Shown one piece after another: positions 7,083 through 16,459 of a stretch of DNA of 64,000 bases. This stretch comes from Planctomycetota bacterium (lineage in GTDB: Bacteria > Planctomycetota > Phycisphaerae > UBA1845 > UTPLA1): the NCBI GenBank assembly GCA_003576905.1, contig QEVG01000017.1:1-64000 (forward strand). Reading direction: 5' to 3'. The translations under genes were made by a program, and so were the position numbers. Below the pieces are notes generated by a model that worked only from the letters and a program-made list of their open reading frames with translations, ran no database searches and was not told where the DNA came from. Positions within the stretch are counted from its first letter, which is position 1. Each line of letters opens with the position of its first letter.

Positions 7083-8816
7083 ATGTCTGACGAAGCGTCG
7101 AAGAAAGAATCCAAGGTCGAGGCCCAGAAGCGCGGCAGCCGTCATTTGCGCGGGACAATAAAGGAAGTCCTGGCCGGCCCGGCGACGCACTTCGATGACT
7201 CCGACGCGAACATTCTCAAGTTTCACGGTTCGTATCAGCAGGACGACCGCGACGAACGGCGCAGCCTTCGCGACACGGGAATGGAAAAGGCCTACCAGTT
7301 CATGGTGCGCGTGGCGATCCCCGGCGGGTCGATCACGGCGGATCAGTATCTCGCGCTGGACCGGCTGGCGGACTCGCACGGCAACGGCACGCTGAGGGTC
7401 ACGACGCGGCAGGGTTTCCAGTTTCACGGCGTTCTCAAGGGCGCACTCAAAGAGACCATCGCGTCCATTAATCATGCCCTTCTCACGACGATCTCGGCGT
7501 GCGGCGACGTTGAGCGCAACGTCATGGCTTGCCCGGCCCCGCTCGGTGACGAAGCTCACCGGGTACTTCAGGAGACGGCGCGCGAGATCGCGATCCAGCT
7601 TCGCCCCGCGAGCCGTGCATATTATGAAATCTGGCTGGACGAGGAGGAACTGGTCCACACGCAGGAGACCGAGCCTTTCTACGGCGAAACGTATCTGCCG
7701 CGGAAATTCAAGACCGGCATCGCGCTGGACACCGACAACTGCGTGGACATTTACTCGTACGATTGCGGGCTGATTGCGATCGTCGAAGGCGGGCGCGTCG
7801 CGGGCTTCAATGTCGTGGTCGGCGGGGGCATGGGCATGACGCACGGCAAGGCGGACACGATCGCGCGGCTGGCGTCGCCGCTGGGCTTCATCGAGCCGGG
7901 TCATGCCGTGGAGGCGGTGAAGGCGGTCGCGGCGATCTTTCGCGATCACGGCAACCGCGCCGACAGGCGGCACGCGCGGATCAAGTACCTGATCCATGAG
8001 TGGGGCATGGATCGGTTCACCGAGGAGTTTCAGCGCCGCGTGACTTTTCGGCTTTCACCGTGGCGGCCGTTGCCGCCGGCCGCGTATCACGATCATCTCG
8101 GCCGCCATGCGCAGGGAGACGGCAGATGGTTCTACGGCGTCTTTATCGAGAACGGGCGCATTGCCGACCGCGACGGCGCCCGAACCAAGGCCGCGCTGAA
8201 GGAAATCATCGAGACACATCGGCCGCGTGTGCGCCTGACACCAAGCCAGAACATCCTTCTCGCCGACCTGACCGAGCCGCAGATTGAGGCGGTCGTCGAG
8301 ACCCTGGGCCGTTACGGCGTGAAGCGCGTCGAGGAGCTCTCTGCCGCGCGGCGCTACGCGATGGCATGTCCGGCTCTGCCCACCTGCGGGCTGGCCATGT
8401 CCGAGAGCGAGCGACTCATGCCGAGCGTCGTGGATGCCTTCGAAGCAGAGCTGGCCGCGCTGGGCATGCGCGACGTGCCGCTGACCCTGCGGATGACCGG
8501 CTGCCCCAACGGATGTGCCCGGCCTTACACGGCGGATATCTCATTCGTCGGCCGTCGGCCGGACGTGTATCACGTCTTTGTCGGCGGGGGGCTCGGCGGC
8601 GACCGCGTGGCGGATCTGTTCGCGGAGGACATCGCGACCGATCAACTCGTGCCGACGCTGCGGCCGCTGCTGACGAAATGGGCGCGCGAGCGCCGCGGAG
8701 ATGAGAGCCTGAGCGACTATTACCAGCGTCTGATCGGGCATCCCCAGCGCCGGCAGTATGTCACCGGAAGCGAAACCGCGACGGCGCGCACGCTGTCGCT
8801 AACGGTGCTGCCATGA
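7083..8816 (+). CDS. cysI: Sulfite reductase hemoprotein (siroheme and [4Fe-4S])
   Basis: Six-electron reduction of sulfite to sulfide for cysteine synthesis. From the ATG at 7083 the product has 577 residues, the usual length for CysI/ferredoxin-sulfite reductase. The siroheme/[4Fe-4S] ligand motif is complete: Cys429 and Cys435 (Cx5C in CPALPTC) and Cys474 and Cys478 (Cx3C in CPNGC). A longer in-frame extension overlapping cysH is rejected because GGGAGTG precedes this ATG. The flavoprotein partner CysJ is not in the window, so the electron donor may be ferredoxin or a CysJ encoded elsewhere. Its need for siroheme explains the porphyrin genes that follow. Confidence 0.95.
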   Translation: MSDEASKKESKVEAQKRGSRHLRGTIKEVLAGPATHFDDSDANILKFHGSYQQDDRDERRSLRDTGMEKAYQFMVRVAIPGGSITADQYLALDRLADSHGNGTLRVTTRQGFQFHGVLKGALKETIASINHALLTTISACGDVERNVMACPAPLGDEAHRVLQETAREIAIQLRPASRAYYEIWLDEEELVHTQETEPFYGETYLPRKFKTGIALDTDNCVDIYSYDCGLIAIVEGGRVAGFNVVVGGGMGMTHGKADTIARLASPLGFIEPGHAVEAVKAVAAIFRDHGNRADRRHARIKYLIHEWGMDRFTEEFQRRVTFRLSPWRPLPPAAYHDHLGRHAQGDGRWFYGVFIENGRIADRDGARTKAALKEIIETHRPRVRLTPSQNILLADLTEPQIEAVVETLGRYGVKRVEELSAARRYAMACPALPTCGLAMSESERLMPSVVDAFEAELAALGMRDVPLTLRMTGCPNGCARPYTADISFVGRRPDVYHVFVGGGLGGDRVADLFAEDIATDQLVPTLRPLLTKWARERRGDESLSDYYQRLIGHPQRRQYVTGSETATARTLSLTVLP

Positions 8817-9931
8817 TCGACCGGCTGCATTACTTCGGCGCGACGCACCGCACGGCGGCCATTGCCGTGCGCGAGAAGCTCGCCCGCGGCCCGGAACGGC
8901 TGCCCCGGATCCTTGCGGCGCTGCGCGGAGCGGCCGGCGAAGCTCTGGTCCTGAATACGTGCGGGCGCTTCGAGGTTTACCTGGCAGCGCCCGATGCGGC
9001 GCTCGTCAACAATCCGGCCGCGCGGGCGGCGATTCTGAATCTGCCGGAGGCAACCGCGCGGCTGCACCTGCAAACCCTGAGCGGACGCGAGGCGGTGCGG
9101 CATGCCCTTCGCGTGGCAGCAGGACTGGATTCGCGCCTTCTCGGAGAAGATCAGATCCTGGCGCAGGTGCGGTCGGCGTTTTCGCTCGCCCGGCGCGAGA
9201 AGGCCTGCGGCCCCCTGCTGTCGGCGCTTTTTCAGGCGGCGATACACACGGGGCGGCGGGTGCGGTCCGAAACGCGCCTCGGACACTACAGCAGATCGTA
9301 CGCAGCGCTCGCGGCCGTCGCGGCCGTGGATCGACTCGAACGCCTGGATGGGAGCAGCGCCTTTCCGGACGTAATTGTCCTCGGCACCGGCATCCTGGCC
9401 CGAGACGTGTCCGAGGAAATTCGCCGGAGGTCGAACGCCGGACTGCTTGTCGTCGGCCGACACATGGACCGCGTGCGGGCCCTGGCGGCGTCATTTCGAG
9501 GCGAGCCGCACAGACTGAATGAGTTGCCGGCGCTTCTGCGGCGCGCGGGCGTGCTTGTCGCCTGTGCGACGACGGAGGCGCCTCTTGTCACGCGAAACAT
9601 GATTCCGACATCAGGGGGTCGGTTGCTCATCGATCTGGGCATGCCGCGAAACATCGAGCAGGCGGCGGGTGAACTGCCCGGCGTGACACTCATCCATCTG
9701 GACATGCTGCGGGACGGATCGGCCGTCGAGCGAGAGGCGATCGAGGAGGCAGAGCAGCTGGTCGCCGAGGAACTCACCCGTTATCAGCGCTGGCTGGCGG
9801 GCCGGGCACTTGCGCCGCGGATTGTTCACATTCTGGACCACGCCGAAACCGCGCCGGGAGGCGCTTCGCCGGAGCTCCGCCGCGCCCTGCACAATCGGAT
9901 CATGCGTCTGAAGGAGGAGGCCGCGGCGTGA
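8813..9931 (+). CDS. hemA: Glutamyl-tRNA reductase
   Basis: First committed enzyme of the C5 pathway to 5-aminolevulinate; it reduces glutamyl-tRNA(Glu) to glutamate-1-semialdehyde with NADPH. The 372-residue product is somewhat shorter than the common 410-450. The catalytic Cys50 lies in LNTCGRFE; the substrate-domain pattern GREAVRHALRVAAGLDSRLLGEDQI and the Rossmann domain (about 170-290) follow. The start overlaps the cysI stop in an ATGA junction, so the two are translationally coupled. Confidence 0.95.
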   Translation: MIDRLHYFGATHRTAAIAVREKLARGPERLPRILAALRGAAGEALVLNTCGRFEVYLAAPDAALVNNPAARAAILNLPEATARLHLQTLSGREAVRHALRVAAGLDSRLLGEDQILAQVRSAFSLARREKACGPLLSALFQAAIHTGRRVRSETRLGHYSRSYAALAAVAAVDRLERLDGSSAFPDVIVLGTGILARDVSEEIRRRSNAGLLVVGRHMDRVRALAASFRGEPHRLNELPALLRRAGVLVACATTEAPLVTRNMIPTSGGRLLIDLGMPRNIEQAAGELPGVTLIHLDMLRDGSAVEREAIEEAEQLVAEELTRYQRWLAGRALAPRIVHILDHAETAPGGASPELRRALHNRIMRLKEEAAA

Positions 9932-11637
9932 GTCGAGCGGCGCTCATCCTCGCCGCGCACGGAAGCCGCCACGAGCCCGCGGCGAATGAGCTGCTCCGCG
10001 CGTGGGCGGCGACGCTGGCCGCGCGGGGCGGATTCGATGACGTGTGGGCGGCGTTTCATCAGGGCGAGCCGACCTTCGCCGAAGCGCTGGATCAGACCGA
10101 CGCCGTTGACATCGTGGTCGTGCCCGTGATGACGAGCGAGGGGTATTACTGCGACGAGTACCTTCCGGCAGAACTGGCGAAGAACCGGCGGTACGGATCG
10201 GTGCGCGTGCGCGTGACGCCGCCCGTAGGCGTCCATGCGAAGGTGCCGGAGCTGGTGGAGACGCGCGGGCTGGAGCTTGCGGCGCGGTTCGAGCTGGACC
10301 CAGGAGTCTGCGGCGTGGCACTCATCGGACATGGAACGCGGCGCAGCGCCGGCAGCCGCGTGGCGACGGCCCGGCTGGCGGAGGCCCTCCGAAAGCGAGG
10401 TCGATTTGCCGAAGTCGCCGCGTTCTATCTCGATGAGCCGCCGACCGTTGAGGAAGTACCGATTCACCTGACACGGGCGAACATTCTGGTGCTGCCGTTT
10501 CTCATCAGCGGCGGACCGCACGCGGTGCGGGATGTTCCCTCGCGCCTGGGGCTCGCCACGCCCGTGACAGGCGCTCTTCCCCTCGACGGGAAGGCGCACG
10601 GCTGCCGCATGATCTGTGACGCGCCGTTTGGCACGGACCCCCGCGTGCTGGAAATCATCGCGGACCTCGCGAAGACCGCCCGATCCGATACCGCGTCGCC
10701 GCAGTCGAACGGATCAACCCGATTTCGGCCCGGTCCCGCGGCGCCGCTGAGGCTGCGGCTCGGCACGCGCGGCAGCCGGCTGGCGCGGTGGCAGGCGGAT
10801 CACGTCGCCGCGCGGTTGCGCGCGCTCGGAGTCCGCCTGGAGATCGTTGAGATTTCCACCGCGGGAGACCGGCTTGGCGATGTTGCGATCGCCGATCTGC
10901 CGGGCGACGCCCCCTTCACGGATGACATCGATGCGGCACTCGCGCGCGGAGAAATCGATCTCGCCGTTCACAGCCTGAAGGACTTACCGGTGCGGGCGGC
11001 GCTTGCGGTTGCGGCCGTCCTGAAGCGCGGCGAGGTGAGCGAGTCGCTCGTGGCGCGCGCCGACCTGCGCCTTGCTGAGCTTCCGCCCGGCGCGACCGTG
11101 GGCACGAGCAGCCCGCGGCGCGTGGCGCAACTGCTCGCGCTTCGACCGGACCTTGTGCCCGTGACGATCCGCGGAGCGGTGGATGACCGGGTGCGCCAGG
11201 TTCGCGCGGAGCGATTTGACGCGGCGATCCTGGCGACGGCCGGCTTGTCGCGCCTGGGGCTCCTCTGCGAGGCCGGCGAGCAAATGCCGCTGGATCTGTT
11301 CCTGCCCGCGCCGGGGCAAGGGGCGATGGCTGTACAGTGCCGCTCGGATGACGCCGCGACCTTGGAAATGTGTCGATCGCTTGAGGACGCGGAGTCGCGG
11401 CGGGCGGTCACGGCTGAACTCGAGTTCCTGCGGCCGTTCGAGTTTGACAGGACCTACGTCGCCGCCGCATACGCCATAGCGAGCGCATTGGACGCGTCGC
11501 CATCGAGCGTTCTGCTTCGGGCCCGGCTGCTTTCGCTCGATGGGCAGCAGGTTTGCGACGTATCGGTGTCGGGAAACGATCCGACGGCCGTGGCGCGGCG
11601 GGCCATTGACGAGGCGACTGCCCGGCTAGGCCTGTAG
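9928..11637 (+). CDS. Fused sirohydrochlorin chelatase (CbiX/SirB-like) and hydroxymethylbilane synthase (HemC)
   Basis: A 569-residue two-domain protein. Residues 1 to about 255 form a CbiX-type chelatase with an internal duplication: the metal-binding His motif appears as AAHGSR near residue 11 and again as GHGTRR near 134. From about 272 onward it is porphobilinogen deaminase, with LGTRGSRLA, VHSLKDLP (catalytic Asp352), GTSSPRR and PAPGQGAMAVQ all present. The loop that normally carries the dipyrromethane-binding Cys (LEGGC) instead reads LRPFEFDRTY, with Arg508 in the place of Cys. The fusion suits a siroheme pathway, since the two domains act early and last. It overlaps hemA by four bases. 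Confidence 0.92.
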   Translation: MSRAALILAAHGSRHEPAANELLRAWAATLAARGGFDDVWAAFHQGEPTFAEALDQTDAVDIVVVPVMTSEGYYCDEYLPAELAKNRRYGSVRVRVTPPVGVHAKVPELVETRGLELAARFELDPGVCGVALIGHGTRRSAGSRVATARLAEALRKRGRFAEVAAFYLDEPPTVEEVPIHLTRANILVLPFLISGGPHAVRDVPSRLGLATPVTGALPLDGKAHGCRMICDAPFGTDPRVLEIIADLAKTARSDTASPQSNGSTRFRPGPAAPLRLRLGTRGSRLARWQADHVAARLRALGVRLEIVEISTAGDRLGDVAIADLPGDAPFTDDIDAALARGEIDLAVHSLKDLPVRAALAVAAVLKRGEVSESLVARADLRLAELPPGATVGTSSPRRVAQLLALRPDLVPVTIRGAVDDRVRQVRAERFDAAILATAGLSRLGLLCEAGEQMPLDLFLPAPGQGAMAVQCRSDDAATLEMCRSLEDAESRRAVTAELEFLRPFEFDRTYVAAAYAIASALDASPSSVLLRARLLSLDGQQVCDVSVSGNDPTAVARRAIDEATARLGL

Positions 11638-11648
11638 GAAACGGTGCG

Positions 11649-13193
11649 GTGATGAACACAACAGGCGGCAGAGTGTATCTTGTCGGCGCGGGACCGGGGG
11701 ATCCGGGACTGGTTACCGTACGCGCGCTTGAGCTTCTGCGCGCGGCCGACGTGGTGATTCACGATCGGCTGATTCCGCATGAACTGCTGGACGAAGTGCG
11801 CGCCGAGGCGATCGTGATCGACGCGGGCAAGGCGCCGGGCATGCACATGCGGACACAAGTCGAAATAAACGCCCTGCTCGTGGCACATGCCTCGACGGGC
11901 CGCAATGTTGTTCGCCTCAAGGGGGGCGATCCTTTCGTTTTTGGGAGGGGATACGAAGAATGGCTCGCGTGCCAGGCGGCCGGCATACATTGTGAGGTCG
12001 TGCCCGGCGTCAGCAGCGCGATTGCCGGACCGGCCGCCGCAGGCGTCCCCGTGACGCACCGCGGCGCGGCCCGGAACTTTGCCGTTGTCACGGCGCGAAC
12101 CGGCGCATCGGACGAGCCGACCGCGCTGGACTACGCGGCCTTGGCGCGGTTGGACACGCTCGTCGTGCTGATGGGCCGGGCAGCTCTGCGGGAGGTCACG
12201 ACGGAACTGATTCGCGCCGGTCGAGACGCCGGAACGCCTGCGGCATGCGTGCAGAACGCCACGACAACGGCGCAGCGCGTCGTTGCGGCGGACCTGGGCG
12301 GCATCGCCGAACGCGCGGATGCGGCGGAACTGGAAGCGCCCATGGTGCTCATTGTCGGAGAGGTGGCCGCATTCGCGACGGGGCTGCCGGACGGCGGTGA
12401 TGAGCCGGCGAACCGCTCGGCCGGGGGCCGGCGACCGCTGCACCGCCGCCGCGTCGTCGTAACGGGCTCGGCCCGTCTGAATCGCACGCTCGGGCGTCAG
12501 CTTCGCGCTGCCGGAGCGAGCGTTCTGGAGTGCGGACTGGTTTCGATTCGATATGGCGTGACGGCGGCGGATCGGGCGGTGCTTGCCCGGGAGATGGAAA
12601 GGCTTGACTGGCTGGTGATTGCATCGGCGCACGCGGTGCGTGGCTTTGGCATCGCGATGCGCAGCGCTGCCATTGACCTACGCCAGCTGGCAGGGGTGGG
12701 CATCGCCGCAGTGGGCGTTGGCACTGCGGAGGCCCTCGCGCAACTGGGACTTCGCGCGAATCTGATCCCGAACACGCAAAGCGCCGCGGGTCTGGTGGCC
12801 GAGTTGGCAAGGAGGGTAAGGGGCAGTCGCATTCTCCTGCCGTGCGGCGACCTGTCTCGACCGGAGCTGCGGGATGGACTCGCGGCCGCCGGCGCACACG
12901 TGTCACGCATCGTCGTCTATCGAAACGAGGCTGCGGCAGTGAACGACGCGGTGGCCGGGACGCTGCGCGAGGGATTTGACGCTGTCGTATTTGCAAGCCC
13001 GTCGGCCATCGCACGTTTCGGCGCGTTGGGTATTGACGTGGGCGCCGCGGTCGTGGCCTGCATCGGCCCGACGACCGCGCGGACGGCGGCCGCCTTGAGC
13101 CTTGCGGCGGACGTCACGGCGACGGAACACTCGGCCGCAGGCATCGTTCGCGCCCTGATTGAGTACTTTTCCAACATCGAGGTGCACACATGA
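11649..13193 (+). CDS. Fused uroporphyrinogen-III C-methyltransferase and uroporphyrinogen-III synthase (CobA-HemD)
   Basis: A 514-residue bifunctional enzyme. Residues 1 to about 245 are SUMT, with VYLVGAGPGDPGLVT, the GGDPFVFGRG motif and the PGVSSA loop; this domain makes precorrin-2 from uroporphyrinogen III using SAM. Residues about 260-514 are HemD, which closes and inverts ring D of hydroxymethylbilane; HemD is poorly conserved but the two alternating alpha/beta lobes and the FASPSAIARF stretch near the end are typical. The same fusion is known in other bacteria. AGGAAA precedes the GTG at 11649 by seven bases; the ATG at 11652 is an equally possible start. Confidence 0.92.
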   Translation: MMNTTGGRVYLVGAGPGDPGLVTVRALELLRAADVVIHDRLIPHELLDEVRAEAIVIDAGKAPGMHMRTQVEINALLVAHASTGRNVVRLKGGDPFVFGRGYEEWLACQAAGIHCEVVPGVSSAIAGPAAAGVPVTHRGAARNFAVVTARTGASDEPTALDYAALARLDTLVVLMGRAALREVTTELIRAGRDAGTPAACVQNATTTAQRVVAADLGGIAERADAAELEAPMVLIVGEVAAFATGLPDGGDEPANRSAGGRRPLHRRRVVVTGSARLNRTLGRQLRAAGASVLECGLVSIRYGVTAADRAVLAREMERLDWLVIASAHAVRGFGIAMRSAAIDLRQLAGVGIAAVGVGTAEALAQLGLRANLIPNTQSAAGLVAELARRVRGSRILLPCGDLSRPELRDGLAAAGAHVSRIVVYRNEAAAVNDAVAGTLREGFDAVVFASPSAIARFGALGIDVGAAVVACIGPTTARTAAALSLAADVTATEHSAAGIVRALIEYFSNIEVHT

Positions 13194-14170
13194 CACCATA
13201 CTCGTTCAAGAGATTCCGCCGGCTGCGCGGAAGGCCCGCCCTCCGGCGGATGGTTCAGGAAACGACGCTTTCGATGACCGACCTGGTGTATCCGCTGTTT
13301 GTCGCACAGGATGCCCGCGACGCCGGGCCTGTAAAATCGATGCCCGGCGTGGCGCGCCACGCGCTGGACGGGCTGGAGCGCGAAATCGAGCAGATCGCCG
13401 CGCGGCGGATACCCGCGGTCTTGCTGTTCGGGATTCCCGCCCGGAAAGACGATCAGGGCAGCGGCGCCTGGGACCCGGACGGCATCGTGCCGGCCGCGGT
13501 GCGGCGCATCAAGGCGGCGCGCCCGGACATGGCGGTGATCGCCGACGTTTGTCTGTGTGAATACACGGCGCATGGGCACTGCGGCATCATCCGCGACGAC
13601 CGCGTGGACAACGACGCGACGCTGCCGCTTCTGGCGAGGGCGGCCGTCGCTTATGCAAGGGCAGGCGCCGACGTCGTCGCACCCAGCTCGATGATGGACG
13701 GACAAGTTGCCACTCTCCGCGCTGCACTGGACGACGCCGGGCACTACGACACGGCGATACTCGCATATGCGGTCAAGTATGCGTCGGCCCTGTATGGTCC
13801 GTTTCGCGATGCGGCGGCCTGCGCGCCGAAGTTCGGAGACCGGCGAAGCCACCAGATGGACCCTGCAAACATTCGCGAGGCGCTGGCCGAGGCGGCGGCG
13901 GACGCGGCCGAAGGCGCAGACATGCTCATGGTCAAGCCGGCGGGGGCCTATCTGGATGTGATCGCCCGGGTCCGGGAGCATGTGCCGCAGGCGCCGCTCG
14001 TGGCCTACCAGGTAAGCGGAGAATACAGCATGATCAAGGCCGCAGCAGCGAACGGATGGATCGACGAGCGCCGCGTCGTGCTGGAGACCCTTACGGCGAT
14101 ACGCCGCGCCGGCGCGGACGTCGTCATCAGCTATTTCGCGAAGGATGTCGCCGACTACCTGGTTGAGTGA
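13190..14170 (+). CDS. hemB: Delta-aminolevulinic acid dehydratase (porphobilinogen synthase)
   Basis: Condenses two 5-aminolevulinate molecules to porphobilinogen. The 326-residue product contains both active-site lysines, Lys196 (AVKYAS) and Lys249 (MVKPAGAYLD), and the zinc-type cysteine triad Cys121, Cys123 and Cys131 in CLCEYTAHGHC, so it belongs to the zinc-dependent class. The start overlaps the previous stop in an ATGA junction. Confidence 0.97.
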   Translation: MTPYSFKRFRRLRGRPALRRMVQETTLSMTDLVYPLFVAQDARDAGPVKSMPGVARHALDGLEREIEQIAARRIPAVLLFGIPARKDDQGSGAWDPDGIVPAAVRRIKAARPDMAVIADVCLCEYTAHGHCGIIRDDRVDNDATLPLLARAAVAYARAGADVVAPSSMMDGQVATLRAALDDAGHYDTAILAYAVKYASALYGPFRDAAACAPKFGDRRSHQMDPANIREALAEAAADAAEGADMLMVKPAGAYLDVIARVREHVPQAPLVAYQVSGEYSMIKAAAANGWIDERRVVLETLTAIRRAGADVVISYFAKDVADYLVE

Positions 14171-14181
14171 AACGAGGAATC

Positions 14182-15456
14182 ATGACCCGCGGCGACGAAT
14201 TGTTTCACCGGGCACTCCGGCTCTTTCCCGGCGGCGTCAATTCGCCCGTGCGGGCCTTCAAGAGCGTCGGCGGCACCCCGCGAATCATCGATCGAGCGCG
14301 GGGCTGCCGGCTTACCGACGTCGATGGGCGCAACTATATCGACTACATCGGCTCCTGGGGACCGATGATCGCGGGGCATGCCCATCCTGACGTGATCCGT
14401 GCGATACTCAGATGCGTGCAGCACGGCACGAGTTTCGGCACGCCTTCACCGCCGGAGATTGAGCTGGCGGAGGAGATCATCGCCCGGATGCCCGGCATTG
14501 AGAAAATCCGCTTCGTCAACTCCGGGACCGAAGCGGTGATGAGCGCGATCCGCCTTGCACGGGCGGCGACGGGGCGGACGCATGTCGTCAAGTTTGAGGG
14601 CTGTTACCACGGCCATGCCGATTTGATGCTGGTGAAGGCGGGATCAGGTGTGGCCACGCTGGCTCTACCCGATTCTCCGGGGGTCACGCGCGGCAGTGCC
14701 CAGACAACCCTGGTCGCGCCGTACAACGACCTCGCCGCGGTCGAGCGACTGTTTGAGAGGCATGGCAGTGAAATCGCCGCGGTCATCATTGAACCGATCG
14801 CAGGCAACATGGGTGTTGTCCCCGCGGACGAGGATTTCCTTCACGCGCTCCGCTCGCTCACTGCCGAGCGCGGGGCACTCCTTATCTTTGACGAAGTCAT
14901 GACCGGTTTTCGGGTTACGCCGGGCGGGGCGCAGGCGTTCTACGGAGTCTCGCCGGATCTGACCACGCTTGGGAAAATCATCGGCGGCGGGATGCCGGTG
15001 GGAGCGTACGGCGGGCGGACGGATCTCATGGACCTGGTTGCTCCCGCGGGAAGCGTCTATCAGGCCGGAACGCTTTCGGGAAACCCGCTGGCCATGAGCG
15101 CGGGACTGGCGACGCTTCGCCTTCTCGACGACGCCGCGTACGTGGGGTTGAAGATGGGATCGGCGAGGCTGCAACACGGGCTTGAAACGCTGCTGAAACG
15201 CAAGGGCGGGCCGGGCGTGGTCCAGCGGGCCGGCTCCATGCTCTCCCTCTTTTTCATTGACCGGCCGGTTCGAAACTTCACCGATGCCCGGGCGGCGGAT
15301 CATGCGAAATTCGCGGCGTTCTTTCACGGCATGCTGGAGCGGGGTGTGCACCTGCCGCCCAGCGGGTACGAAGCATGGTTCGTCAGCATGGCACACGACG
15401 ATGCGGCAATTGACGAAACGCTCGACGCGGCGGCTGATGCCCTTGCACGCCTGTAG
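14182..15456 (+). CDS. hemL: Glutamate-1-semialdehyde 2,1-aminomutase
   Basis: PLP enzyme that makes 5-aminolevulinate from the HemA product. Taking the ATG at 14182 (GAGGA just upstream) the product has 424 residues and begins like other family members, with LFPGGVNSPVRAF at about 14-26; a GTG at 14167 overlapping the hemB stop is the alternative. The PLP lysine is Lys265 in LGKIIGGG, its canonical position. It closes the set of genes from cysH. No clear terminator follows. Confidence 0.95.
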   Translation: MTRGDELFHRALRLFPGGVNSPVRAFKSVGGTPRIIDRARGCRLTDVDGRNYIDYIGSWGPMIAGHAHPDVIRAILRCVQHGTSFGTPSPPEIELAEEIIARMPGIEKIRFVNSGTEAVMSAIRLARAATGRTHVVKFEGCYHGHADLMLVKAGSGVATLALPDSPGVTRGSAQTTLVAPYNDLAAVERLFERHGSEIAAVIIEPIAGNMGVVPADEDFLHALRSLTAERGALLIFDEVMTGFRVTPGGAQAFYGVSPDLTTLGKIIGGGMPVGAYGGRTDLMDLVAPAGSVYQAGTLSGNPLAMSAGLATLRLLDDAAYVGLKMGSARLQHGLETLLKRKGGPGVVQRAGSMLSLFFIDRPVRNFTDARAADHAKFAAFFHGMLERGVHLPPSGYEAWFVSMAHDDAAIDETLDAAADALARL

Positions 15457-15483
15457 CAGCACTGATGGTTATGATGTCGGGCG

Positions 15484-16248
15484 ATGCACCTGAACCTGCC
15501 CTGCCCATTCTGCAAAAAATCCTTTGCGCCGGATGCGCCGCCGGTCAACGATGAGATTACCTGTCCACAGTGCCGACGGCGTTTCAGTATCCATCGTGAC
15601 GGTGCAATCACCGCTCCCCCCGCGACTTCGACGGCGTATCTGCCGGACACCCGGCGCCTCCGCTTCACATTCTCCTGTTCACGGTGCAGCAGCGTCCTCG
15701 AGGCGACCGACGACCTGTGCGGTAGGCCGGGCCGATGCCCGACCTGCGGTGGTGTCTTTCGTGTCCCGCCGATCGATCCGCAGACCGGCCTTGCGGCCGG
15801 ACGGGCCCTCGTGGAAGACGACGGCCAGCTTCCGACCCCGATGCACGCATACGCCACCGCGGGTGCTCGGGCGCCGAAGATCATCACGCGCCCGGACGGC
15901 CAGCAGGTGATCGTATGTCCCCGGTGCGGGCGCGCGGGCGCGGTCGATGCGAATCTCTGCGGCGCGTGCGGCATGCCGTTCACGATGGAAGGCGCGGAGG
16001 TGATCATCCAAACGGGCGGCGGACCGGAAGCCAACACACTGGCATCGGCTGCGCTCACCGTCGGAGTGCTGTCGATTCCGACGTTTTGCGTGCCGGTCCT
16101 GGGTGTCGTCGCGGTTGTGCTGGGGTTCCTGGCGATCCGGCGGGCGGAGACCTATGGTCCGGGCGCGCCGGGCCGACGGATGGCGCTGGTCGGGGTCATC
16201 TGCGGCCTGCTGTCCGTTGCGCTGTGCATCGTGCGGTACTCGATCTAA
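15484..16248 (+). CDS. Membrane protein with several zinc ribbons and a DUF4190-like tail
   Basis: A 254-residue protein of unknown function. Four CxxC pairs are spread over about residues 7-30, 65-88 and 144-161, suggesting at least three small zinc-binding knuckles. Two hydrophobic helices near 180-210 and 225-248 form a DUF4190-like C-terminal module (LGFLAIRRAE pattern between them). It starts 27 bases after hemL on the same strand; co-transcription is possible but a functional link with porphyrin synthesis is not evident. Confidence 0.8.
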   Translation: MHLNLPCPFCKKSFAPDAPPVNDEITCPQCRRRFSIHRDGAITAPPATSTAYLPDTRRLRFTFSCSRCSSVLEATDDLCGRPGRCPTCGGVFRVPPIDPQTGLAAGRALVEDDGQLPTPMHAYATAGARAPKIITRPDGQQVIVCPRCGRAGAVDANLCGACGMPFTMEGAEVIIQTGGGPEANTLASAALTVGVLSIPTFCVPVLGVVAVVLGFLAIRRAETYGPGAPGRRMALVGVICGLLSVALCIVRYSI

Positions 16249-16459
16249 ATGCGGTGTCGGCCCGTGACTGGTCGAGTGATCCGGCCATGGCGGAGCCAAC
16301 CGCGCCGCCGCCGTGCGGCGGAGGCCCTCGCCGAGCATCTTCTGCGTCACTGGGTACCTTCGGAGTCTCCTACATGGGCCGCATCGTTGCAACCTGCCGC
16401 ACCGTGCCGCGTATGATAGCCTCGGCGGCGACCGATCGACCCGCGTGAAAGGGATGAAA

